Positions 54,601-64,000 of a stretch of DNA of 64,000 bases are shown in pieces. The stretch comes from Sipunculus nudus (lineage: Eukaryota > Annelida > Sipuncula > Golfingiida > Sipunculidae), in contig CM049319.1 in the NCBI GenBank assembly GCA_026874595.1, forward strand, positions 3,068,601-3,132,600. Reading direction: 5' to 3'. The notes beneath the pieces were generated by a model. The model worked only from the letters and a program-made list of their open reading frames with translations. It made no database searches and was not told where the DNA came from. Position 1 is the stretch's first letter, and each line of letters opens with the position of its first letter. Both the position numbers and the translations under genes were made by a program.

Positions 54601-57600
54601 GATTTGGATACACAGTGTGACACCAAACTCTCATAGGTCTGATAACTGTTGTTTGCTCTGTGCTAGCCCTGGTGGTGTAACCCGGAAAATCTTGCTATAA
54701 AAAGCAGAGGTAAAAATGAAAAAAAAAATCTGGAACAACTGAAGTGAATAACCAATGCATGATGAGCTTAGTTGTTGTGATTGACAAAACATTTTTGTGG
54801 GCTTGTAATTAATTTGAGAATGGTAAAGGTATGGGTTTATAGACTGATATCACCAACAAGGTCAGTCTAATTTGACTTTACACTTTGTCTTCCTGGTCTC
54901 TCGGGCTGTTCATTCTTGTAGCTTTTGTTGGCTCCCTAAGGAGCATACAACCCAAGCAGCCATATCAAGAGCTAGAAGGTTATTTGTTCTACATTTGCCT
55001 GCTGCCCATGACCAGTACCGATTCACTCCTGGATCTAGAGAGCCTACCCTTGTGGCAAAGACATTTAGGAGTCTTAGCACAAATGGTGGTCAGAGTTGGA
55101 CACGAACCCACAACCTTCCGGTCACAAGTCCAGAGCCCAAACCATTAAGCTGCCATGCTCCAGAATATTGACATTTTCAGACCTGGGGTCAATTCTGAAT
55201 TAAAGGGAAAATTAAATGAATTTGATTTGAATTTAAAAATATGAAAATGAATAAGAATTGAAATTGAAAAAAATTTGAATTGACCCCAGGTCTTGAGGTT
55301 TCAAAGGGATGTAATTTCATGCTTTTCATGGTCAGGGGTACATTAATTTCTGTCTATTCATTTTAATGAATAATTGCTAAAATCATACTTTAATTGTCAT
55401 TATAAGTACCATATCAGCTCTACCAATATAAAAACAGGAATTGAGTCAAGTGACATGAGCATAATGGTATTAGTTAGTATTTGAAGGATTACCATTAAGA
55501 CATCACACCTGAAAGTCTGAAACTGTGTTCAACAGTATTTTACATTATATTGATGCCCAGTGGGCACCTAGAACCACAAACACCTTTATCAATGCAGGCC
55601 ATAAGTATTGAGAGTTATTAATATTACATATACAAACTTTTTGAACATTTCTATTCTGGGATAATTCTATTCTTTCTCCTTAATACTAATAGAATTCAGA
55701 ATGGCTGAGGTAGAGGTATTTTCTGTAACAGACTGTGCTGTATGTCAGGTCTAGAGGAAGAGGGGGAGGCAGCCACGGATCCTTCTTCCGTGAAGATGAC
55801 GACGACGACAATGGTCCTGTGAGAAGCCATTTTGGTAGATCCACTGATGATGGACCACAGCTCTACACCATATTTAAAGGGGAGGTAGGCCATGTGTTCA
55901 TTTTTTAGAATGGATAACTTACAGATTTGGATAATTTGTATTTATAGGAATATACCCTTAATTTTGATATGTGACCTGTGAAATCTTGGTTTTAGTGTGT
56001 ATGTAAAATGGCAGCCCCCATGAATGATTTTTAGATTAGGAGAAATAAACATGTCGAGGTTCAATAAGAGCACAGGAATGTTACACGAAAGTACTCTGAG
56101 GACAGTATTCAGGCAAAAATCTATCTGCAGCGATAGTGTAATGGCAAGGGGACATGTACCAGTAAAGTAAAGAGCAGAATATTTCTTCTTTTTTTTTTGA
56201 CCATACCCAAATCCTCAAATTACAGAAGGGTGCATCTATTGATCAGATTGTAGTTATACTTCCATTGCTTACACATCCCAACCAGTGTTGGGTAAACCAT
56301 GAACTGCTACACAGAACACTTATTTCTACATCTTTTCATGGCTGTAACCTTAAGACACAAAGTGTTTCCCAGTAAGATATTCACACTAAAAGATAGCCTT
56401 TAATGTTTCCTCAGTAAACAATACATTTCTTACAAAGGAGATTTATTGTATCCGCCAAAACGAAGTTTTGCGGATACTATGTTTTTGACCGGGTTCCGCC
56501 GCCGCCGCCGCCGCCGCGTTCGTTTCCGGAGAACTCCTCTGAGACTACTGGACAGATTTTTCCGAAACTTACACAAATTATCGGGTCACATGTGAACTGG
56601 TGCCTAACCAAGTGACCTTGACCTCTGACCTTTCGTCTCTGCCCAGCGTCCGTTTGTGCGTCTGTTTACACACATAAACCCATATATCTCGGGAACCGTT
56701 TGACCGATCCGGAAAATTTTTTTACACAAATGTAGCCCTGGGATAGCTTTATAACATACACAACAAAAGGTGGCGCCACCTGCAACCATGTTTGCACAGT
56801 GTCCATCTGTTCATCTGCCTGGAGTTAAAATCACTCATATCTCTGCAGTGGTTTGACTAATTCACCTAAAATTTGGCATGCATATACATCCTAGATAGCT
56901 TTCTCAATTTTATGACAGGTGGCGCCACCTACATTCACGTTAACGCTCCACACATAAACCCATATATCTCGGGAACCGTTTGACCGATCCGGAAAAAAAT
57001 TTTACACAAATGTAGCCCTGGGATAGCTTTATAACATACACAACAAAAGGTGGCGCCACCTGCAACCATGTTTGCACGGTGTCCATTTGTTCATCTGCCT
57101 GGGGTTAAAATCACTCATATCTCTGCAGTGGTTTGACTAATTCACCTAAAAATCGGCATGCATATACATCCTAGATAGCTTTCTTGATTTTATGACAGGT
57201 GGCGCCACCTTCATTCACGTTAACGCTCCACACATAAACCCATATATCTCGGGAACCGTTTGACCGATCCGGAAAAAAATTTTACACAAATGTATCCCTG
57301 GGATAGCTTTATAACATACACAACAAAAGATGGCGCCACCTGCAACCATGTTTGCACAGTGTCCATTTGTTCATCTGCCTGGGGTTAAAATCACTCATAT
57401 CTCTGCAGTGGTTTGACTAATTCACCTAAAATTCGGCATGCGTATACATCCTAGATAGCTTCCTTGATTTTATGACAGGTGGCGCCACCTACATTCATGT
57501 TAACGCTGCAGACATCCAAGCTCATATCTCGGGAACCGTTTGACCGATCCGGAAAAAAATTTAACACAAATGTAGCCCTGGGATAGCTTTATAACATACA

Positions 57601-59489
57601 CAACAAAAGGTGGCGCCACCTGCAACCATGTTTGCACAGCGTCCATCTGTTTGTCTGCTGTGGGATAAAATCACTCATATCTCTGCAGTGGTTTGACTTT
57701 TCCACTTGAAATTTTGCATGTGTATATATCTTGGATAGTTTCTCGTTCAAATAACAGGTGGCGCCACCTACAATCATGTTTTTGTGGCAGAGATCCAATA
57801 CTAATATTTTACATATGTAACTTTATATCCCCTTGCCACTCAATCCATGCCTCACTTCACCCGTCCTTCTCTGATTTTGGCGGATACACGTAGTCGCTTG
57901 TCGACTACCCGTATTCTAGTTTTATCAAGAACTAAAATATGACTGAGTTTATAGTACCAGGTATTGCATAGTCACCTTTCTCACCTTATTCTGTATCTTT
58001 AATATACACAAATCCCAGGATCAAACTACATTATGATGTATGTTCTCATATTTTCATCAACTTTGTTATTGCTGATGAGGACACGGCAGTCATGAAAAGG
58101 TTATTCATGGTGAAAAGGGTTGGGCAATAAGCCATGCATTATGTATATATGGCTGGATTCAGATTATATTCAGTATGAATCACAGTATTTCATTATAGCC
58201 CCAAGAATATTTTGTCCTGGTCCAACATGTACCAAGGTTCCTTTTGTGTATTCCTAAATATAAAATGAAACCAAAGCATTTGTTAGTTTATGAAACTCCT
58301 CAAACACTGGTAATTTTTCTAAATTGTATAAATGAGTGATGGCCTTTCCAGTTTAGTTCCTTTTGAAAATGTGTAAATTTTATATTTTTTTCTTTTGAAC
58401 AGATTGTTACTCTTCATCCCTATGGTGTGTTTGTCAAGATACCAGGCTCCAAGAAACAAGGTCAGGGTTTATTTTACACTTTACTTACACCTAATGTTAT
58501 ACTGAGAGAGAGAATATTATACAGAGAGAGAAAGACTTATAAACCCATATTTGCTGTTGTAAAGATATATTATGAAGCCACAACAATTAGTGTCAATAAC
58601 CTAAATGATAGAATGTTTGATAAAAAAAAATTTTAACTACTGCTGTTGTTCAAGTGTAATTATCATATTCTGTTTTTGACAGGATTGGTTCACAAGTCAC
58701 AGATGTCAAGTACAAAGTTAGAGAACCCAGCAGACATGGCAGAGGTCGGAGACAGGGTTTACTGTAAGGTCATATCTGTACAGGTAAGAACTTTTATTCT
58801 TTGGGATGTAACCTTTTGCTTAGCTCCCTTCAATCATGCCAAGTTTTAAGCAAAGATTTTTATGTGCACAGAATATGTCATGCAGCATGCCTGTTGAGAG
58901 ATTTATATGTAACGACACAGCAGCATACATATTTAATGTGTAGCTCTGGGTTACCATGCAGAACAGGCAAAAGCATCTACAAAACCTATACATGTAGGGA
59001 TTCTTTTTGCTGGATAAGGATTTTGTATGCTGAATAGACACATATGGAATCTCACTTTACTTATTTCAATTTGTAGTCAATATCAATTCCACATGCCGAA
59101 TCCGCATTCTGTCTGTATGGGATCTTAGCTGTGTCTGACCTGCAGACTATTGGTGTGAAAAGAATTCTAGCCATTTAAGCAATGAAACTTGCATTCTGGC
59201 ATAATTCATGTTCTGAATAACCTTTCCTTGAAACCTAAAATTTCATCTTTTGGACCCTACTTTATTTTAGCAACTGGGTGAATGCAGTTTTAAGTACTTT
59301 AAATATCAAAACTGTTATTACTGTTCTAGATTTGTTGTCTGAAAAATTTACATCAAGGATATACAGTGAAATAATATCTCAACAATAATTGGTATTGTTG
59401 TAGGACGGTGGTCAGAAGATTGGTTTGTCAATGAAAGTGGTAAACCAGACTACAGGGGAGGACCAGGACCCTAACCAGGTACAGACTGC
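51655..59489 (+). CDS. ZCCHC17: ZCCHC17 (pS1D)-like protein with two S1 RNA-binding domains, 3' end not seen
   Basis: Eight coding exons: 51,655-51,870; 52,741-52,798; 53,846-53,946; 54,292-54,377; 55,749-55,884; 58,403-58,460; 58,683-58,783; 59,404-59,489. All have AG acceptors and GT donors and join without stops to about 280 residues. The first exon follows TTTCATTGCAG and encodes an Arg/Asp/Ser-rich tail, then IFKGE. Domain 1 reads YGVFVKMPGYRKQGLVH...VGDRVYVKVISVQ...IGLSMKAVDQRTGED. An RGRGGG/acidic linker follows, then domain 2 with YGVFVKIPGSKKQGLVH...LSMKVVNQTTGEDQDP. The MPG.RKQGLVH and SMKVVNQ.TG.D.DP blocks match vertebrate ZCCHC17, a nucleolar/splicing-associated protein that has one S1 domain and a C-terminal zinc knuckle; DHX8 is a weaker alternative. 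The last exon ends in phase 2, so more exons, perhaps including the knuckle, must follow. Confidence 0.82.
54503..54707. mobile_element. MITE with ~70-bp inverted arms in intron 4
   Basis: The left arm CTGCTTTGTATAGCAGGATT...CACCACCAGGGCTGGCACAG and the right arm are inverted copies (right arm on the minus strand: CTGCTTTTTATAGCAAGATT...CACCACCAGGGCTAGCACAG). The spacer is about 60 bp. No clear target duplication. Confidence 0.8.
54868..55160 (-). mobile_element. tRNA-derived SINE (minus strand) in intron 4
   Basis: Minus strand: CAGCTTAATGGTTTGGGC (A-box-like), then AGGTTGTGGGTTCGTGTCC with a B box. A body of about 230 bp extends toward 54,870. Overlapping open frames on the plus strand are antisense to the SINE and not genes. 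Confidence 0.65.
55179..55293. mobile_element. Short palindromic element in intron 4
   Basis: AGACCTGGGGTCAATTC and GAATTGACCCCAGGTCT are 17-bp perfect inverted repeats around an AT-rich 80-bp centre of GAATTTGAATT-like motifs. MITE-like; no target duplication seen. Confidence 0.75.
56448..57925. mobile_element. 1.5-kb element with four 280-bp tandem repeats in intron 5
   Basis: Starts with a hairpin GTATCCGCCAAAAC/GTTTTGCGGATAC, then (CCG)n. The right end contains TTTTGGCGGATAC, inverted relative to the left end. Between them, 280-bp units start at 56,671, 56,951, 57,231 and 57,511, marked by ATATCTCGGGAACCGTTTGA and two AGGTGGCGCCACCT palindromes per unit. No protein frame. Non-autonomous mobile repeat; class unresolved. 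Confidence 0.85.
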
Positions 59490-59493
59490 GTAA

Positions 59494-59905
59494 GTGAAAG
59501 GTGACCCTAACAAACCAAGAACAGTCAAATATAGGTAGTGACCCTAACAAACCAAGGACAGTCAAATATAGGTGGTGACCCTAACAAACCAAGGACTGTC
59601 AAATTTAGGTGGTGGCCCTAACAAACAAAGGACAGTCAAATACAGTTGGTGACCCTAACTAACCAACGACAGTCAAATATAGGTGGTGACCCTAACAAAC
59701 CAAGGACAGTCAACTAAAGGTGGTGACCCTAACAAACCAAGGACAGTCAAATAAAGGTGGTGACCCTTACAAACCAAGGACTGTCAAATTTAGATGGTGA
59801 CTCTAACAAACTGAGGACAGTCAAATATAGGTGGTGAACTTAACAAACCAAGGACAGCTGTAGTTACAATTAACCAAGTCAAATATAGGTGGTGACCCTA
59901 ACTAT
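59494..59905. repeat. 37-bp minisatellite starting at the splice donor of the last visible exon
   Basis: About 11 copies of a 37-bp unit GTGACCCTAACAAACCAAGG followed by ACAGTCAAATATAGGTG. The first unit begins within ten bases of the GTAAGT donor. Looser GGTGACCCT repeats continue to about 60,150. Confidence 0.93.
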
Positions 59906-61285
59906 CCGAAAAGGCTCCAAACAAACTAGCTACAGGTGACCCTAATATTGTAATAACAGACTATAACAGGTGACCCTGGCATTACTAACCGTTACTGATA
60001 CAAACTAGATGCAGGTAGCATTACACAAATAGCAGGTGACATGGCACTGTAATAATAAGTGACACTTTCACTATAATAACAGGTGACCCTAACACCAAAA
60101 CCAGTTGACCCATAGAGACAAGACACATGTGACCTGTTTCCTTTATAACAGGTCACCCATACCCTAACAGTAGTAACATATACCATAAACTGCATGATGA
60201 GGACCCAAATTGGGGCTGGCAATTGGCAGCTATTTTCATATTGATTATCAGCTCAGTCTTGGCAATTGATTATTTATAAATATTGATATTTATGTGGCCA
60301 AGGGTATAGTAAGGGTATAGACCTGCACAAATTATTTTGTTGTAGTTCCTGTGGCCCCAGGGCCGATAATATAGGTAGTTTAAACACTTTACTTTGTCTC
60401 ATTTTTATGTAGTGAACATGCAAAGCAGAAAGGATATTAAATATGAAGAACTTATTTTGATAGAAAATAGAGGATTTGCTGCACCCCCCGTAAGTTATAC
60501 AATAAACAAGCATGAGAATATTTAATGGTGCCTATTATATTTCACCGTTTTCAGTTTTACTCTCATGACTGTGGCTCAATTTCATGAAGACAACACAGAA
60601 AGCCCAGATTTTTACTGCATTTTATCGGTTGAATGGTCATTACCATAATCTTAAAACAATTTCAGTAGAGCACAAAAAAAGTAAATAAGAAACTTAACCA
60701 ACTTATGCTATTTCTTTTTTTAAATTGGGTACATTTCATGTCACTCATGAGATCAATTCTTGGCAGTCTCATTGATAATTGTATCGGACCACCCAAATTG
60801 ATTGATATATCAATTAATCGAGCCCTTTTACTGTATCAATAGGTGACAGACTACCCTCAAAGGGAATAGGTTAACCTTGTCATTATTAAGTGGTGAGTGG
60901 TGACCCATATAAGATAAAGTGAAGTGATCCCAATAATTTTATATTATAGTTGATGGTGGTACTGATTCATGCAACTCCTCATTGCTTGATTTTGGTCTCA
61001 CAGGGTTGTTAACAGTAGCAAGTGTGTCCTAAGGGGGTCATTTCTCGTATTTTCCTATAAATCCTGATTAATTTGAAATTACATGGCAAAATTTGAAAAG
61101 CGTCTATTGTCAATGCCATCTGTCAGAAACATTAAAGTAATAACCATGGAAAACCTTATCCAGAAGTTGAAGTCACAGGGGTTTTCCAAATCCAAAAACA
61201 GGAAATTTTCATTACGTGGACTTACATTGTTCCAGGAATGCATGGTGCTTAACCTTCTACCTCTGGGTTTTCTCTGACACGGTTA
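59906..61285. other. Non-genic stretch, probably intron
   Basis: No further S1-cassette exon or zinc-knuckle exon found. The open frame at 61,083-61,277 lacks splice support and a known domain. Confidence 0.45.
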
Positions 61286-61479
61286 ATTAGGTCGTTGCCA
61301 GGGCAACCCCTGATGCTAGGTACCCTCTAGGACACTCCACCATATTCACTTTCCACATGTTGCTCTTCCGAGATGGACTTGCTGGTTAACTGTCTGCTCA
61401 GTATACGCCAGGCCTCAGAGGGTAAGTACCCGGCCCGGTCCCCTTTTGGAATTATAGTTGGAATTGTTTACTTCCTAGT

Positions 61480-63450
61480 ATGGCTTCACCCAAGGGTGGC
61501 CTCTCTTGTAATGATTGTTCCTCCCTCTTAGCTCCATGGGACGTTCACCACCTTTGTCCCGATTGTCTAGCTAACTCAGCCAAGTGTGGAGGAGCAAGCT
61601 CCCTGTGCCTTTTGATTGACCTGGGACAGAAAAGCGTGGAAAAGATATGAGTCCCTTTGTAAGCCCTGTCCACGTCTAAAGTTCCCGCCAAGACAGGAGA
61701 GAAATCGTTCTCGCGCAGCCGGCGAAGGGGGGGGGGGGGGGGGGGGAGTAGTTCTTCGGTGACTTAACCCAAAGGGCGGACCTTTCCTTAAAGAATCCAG
61801 TTCCTTCCAAAGACTCCCCCGCAGCTACAAACATGGCTACGGTTTTGGTTACAGGCCCTCCGTCCCTGGCTCCCGTTTCAGAGGTGACCAGTCCCCCTCA
61901 GGCTATGCCACGGTTATAATTTTCAGTAGTAGTTACCCAACTGTCAACTTCAACCCGTTTAGACACTCCGGCAGAAAACGTAGAACAGTAAGGGGATCCG
62001 AAGCTAGAAGAACTATTTAAACAAACAGTTTGTTCGGTGTGAGCGGAACTAATTTTTTTTCCGTCATGTGTCATTCTGGATTAGGAGCAGACGCGGCGGA
62101 GAGAGCTATGTATGAGGAGATCACGAACTCCCTTCGAGTCGCGTAGCTACAGGTCAGACACCTAGCTCTCTATATCTCCGATCTATACAACAGACAGAGT
62201 TCCCTCCCTCTGTAGGTCAGGAGGAAGGGTCAGGCGATAGATCGGGCGCAATCCTAACGGACTCAATCACAGAACCCCTTCACACAGCTGAGTTAGAGGG
62301 GCAAGATACTCTGTCAGAGGAGGATCAAGACGAGGATTCAGATTTCTGGGCCTCAGAAAGAAAGCACCGCTTGCTATGGGCCCAAACTAAAGCAGAGTTC
62401 TTAGATCAGTGTGCTCAGTACATGGCGTCAGACCCAGCCTTCGTAAGCGATCCTCTGAGATTTCAGAGATAAATTGAGCATCCGCAGACCGCCTGAGCTC
62501 AAGCCGGACTGTTTCTGCCCTTCGGGGCTTCGTTACCGAAGGTAACATTAACATGCATGGAATTTAGAGAGCCTATGGAGGCCTTCCTAGAATTACATTC
62601 GCAAGTGCTGCAGGGAGACTTCTCTCCAGCAACAGGAAAGGAGTTGTTTCCTCCTAAACTGTGGCCGCTAGGCCACTTGTTGAGCCTGAGACACTTTAGG
62701 CAGACCTCTCTGCCTAAACTCATGCCACATCCTCCTCTCAAGTCCGTGCCTTCGACAGCGATGCAGCATGACAGGGGTGCTGATCAGCCATTTAACGACG
62801 GTCTTCCCTTTGTCAATCAAACAGTCTTAACCACAGACATCTCCATTGTGGATATAGAGACGTTCGGTAGAGAATCAGAGGGAATCGTCAGTGATACTCT
62901 GGCACTGACCAATCTTTTGACCTACGATCAGTCACCAGATACGGTCGCTAATGTGGCGAGATGCCTGATTCCCAAACTATAAGAACTTAATCTAGCGGTG
63001 TGGCGAATCACAGAAAATGCAATACTTTTGCGAAGACATGCAGTACTCAAGCACCTTTAGTCGGCTCAACCGCGTTTACTTCCTTCGGAGCTACAAGAGC
63101 TCTATGCGAAACTGTTTACAGGCACGACCCTCTTCGGGGGAAAGTTAAAGGAAGTTTATCAGAGAGCCTTGGCTCGAGCGGAACAGTCCTCAAAGACAAC
63201 GCGCTTACAGTCAGCCAAGAAGCATATCTCAGAAAGAATCCGTGAAAGATATCCTCTTGTCAAGCGGCCGTCTGAACAAACAGTCTTCAGTTCGGAGACC
63301 CAGCCCTTTCTGACCCGCAGCGCCAGAGCTCGTTACCGTTGGTCCTCCTCCAGAGGAAGTGGCTCGCATAGAGCTAAGGAAAGACGCCAGCCAAGTGAGC
63401 GGTGGTCTCAGCTCTTTTCATGCAGCCTGGGCCGATATATCATGCAACCA
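61480..63450 (+). pseudogene. DIRS ORF1 (gag-like), frameshifted
   Basis: Starts ATG at 61,480 with a Cys/His-rich segment (CNDCSSLLAPW, HHLCPDCL, then KPCPRL in a shifted frame) typical of DIRS gag N-termini. A frameshift occurs near 61,625 and a 20-base G run near 61,727. Later fragments are 62,557-62,982 (DTLALTNLLTYDQSPDTVA) and 63,000-63,400 (YQRALARAEQSSKTTRL, then ARARYRWSSSRGS), in differing frames and with stops. Not functional. Confidence 0.65.
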
Positions 63451-63945
63451 CTTCATTTTACGCACGATCGCACAAGGGTTTCGGTTTCGTTTTCAAGAAG
63501 CACTGCCTCGCACACTGTCTCCGCGATTCATCCGCACCCCTGGCTCTCCGGGAAAATGCACTGCATTAACATAAGAGATCTTAAAAATGTTAAAAAACAA
63601 TGTATCAGGGCCGAGTATATCAGTTTTGAGCCCTCCCTTTCAGCCTAAGTCCAGCATCGTGGATCTTTAAACACATCGTAGAGACCGTAGCGATACACCT
63701 ACGCTCACTAGGCATTTCAGTTATACCATACCTAGACAACTGGTTGATTCACCACCAGCAACAATCGGTTCACCTCCGTCAGCGTAGTATTGTCCTGGAG
63801 ACGGTCCAGGCTCTCGGCTTCAAAATCGATGAAGAGAGATATCAGCTAGTGCCCAGTCAAATGGTTCAGTACTTAGGGGTCAGTTTCAATCTAGCGACTG
63901 CCCGAGTGTCCTTACCATCAGAGACGGCGGAAAAAATCTTAAGCA
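63360..63945 (+). pseudogene. DIRS reverse transcriptase fragment
   Basis: Broken frames with AWADISCNHFILRTIAQGF, then ALPFSLSPASWIFKHIVE after a stop, and IPYLDNWLIHHQQ, GFKIDEERYQLVPSQM and QYLGVSFNLATARVSLP. The order WVL..I..GY, ALPFGLS.AP, YLDDWL, P.Q...FLG is characteristic of DIRS RT. The catalytic box here is YLDN, with Asn in place of the second Asp. At least one in-frame stop near 63,627. Confidence 0.75.
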
Positions 63946-64000
63946 CCCTTTCTGACCCGCAGCGCCAGAGCTCGTTCCCGTTGGTCCTCCTCCAGAGGAA

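Larger units (their letters stand above)
61290..64000 (+). mobile_element. Decayed DIRS-type retrotransposon, 5' part
   Basis: The gag-like ORF1 and the beginning of a DIRS-type reverse transcriptase follow each other in the order typical of DIRS elements, with several stops and frameshifts. A GTTGCCAGGGCAAC hairpin near 61,293-61,307 may belong to the terminal repeat. The element runs off the right edge, so the tyrosine recombinase and methyltransferase regions are not visible. Confidence 0.75.

Overview
The window looks like a piece of a repeat-rich animal genome, most likely a marine invertebrate and probably a mollusc. It is AT-rich, has one spliced nuclear gene with GT-AG introns, and carries many microsatellites, long G/C homopolymers and tRNA-derived SINE heads. 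Its dispersed repeats begin with an AGCTCAG...CTGAGCT hairpin, a type I associate with bivalve genomes. The taxon is an inference; nothing here is bacterial.

Layout. 1-14.3 kb holds no gene I can support. It is built from diverged duplicated modules, a 38-bp minisatellite, microsatellites, a foldback element, a SINE, and dozens of degenerate short hairpin units of the type tAGCCTTCAT...GTGAAGGCTatgtc. 14,328-25,426 is a complete LTR retrotransposon on the minus strand with 236-bp LTRs, target duplication, PBS and PPT. Its coding part is gag, then a -1 frameshift signal, then protease, integrase and a TatD-type (TATDN2-like) metal-dependent nuclease domain. Reverse transcriptase and RNase H are missing from an otherwise open frame. 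A younger, structurally intact 4.1-kb Ty3-type element (15,556-19,703, plus strand, identical LTRs) is inserted in the middle of the TatD domain. This younger element appears to prime reverse transcription from its own transcript.

25.4-33.3 kb is non-genic repeat and AT-rich sequence. 33.76-34.40 kb has two in-frame exons of a PHD-like zinc finger. 35.1-37.3 kb is a ~113-bp satellite full of palindromes and CRE-like sites, interrupted by a solo LTR. 40.7-46.3 kb carries two hAT-like non-autonomous DNA transposons with exact 8-bp target duplications, with a degenerate internally repeated sequence between them. 47.4-49.6 kb is a three-fold 430-bp tandem repeat with diverged extensions.

51.65-59.49 kb is the one convincing host gene: eight coding exons of a ZCCHC17 (pS1D)-like protein. 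Its S1 RNA-binding domain has been duplicated as a three-exon cassette with identical exon lengths (58, 101 and 86 bp). Introns hold a MITE, a SINE, a short palindromic element and a 1.5-kb element with four 280-bp repeats. A 37-bp minisatellite starts at the last visible splice donor; the 3' part of the gene is not visible. 61.3-64 kb is a decayed DIRS-type retrotransposon (gag-like ORF and RT start) running off the window.

The most interesting system is the TatD-bearing LTR retrotransposon. Near-identical LTRs (one difference in 236 bp) show recent mobility, and lack of RT means another element must have supplied it. The captured nuclease keeps all its expected metal-binding residues.
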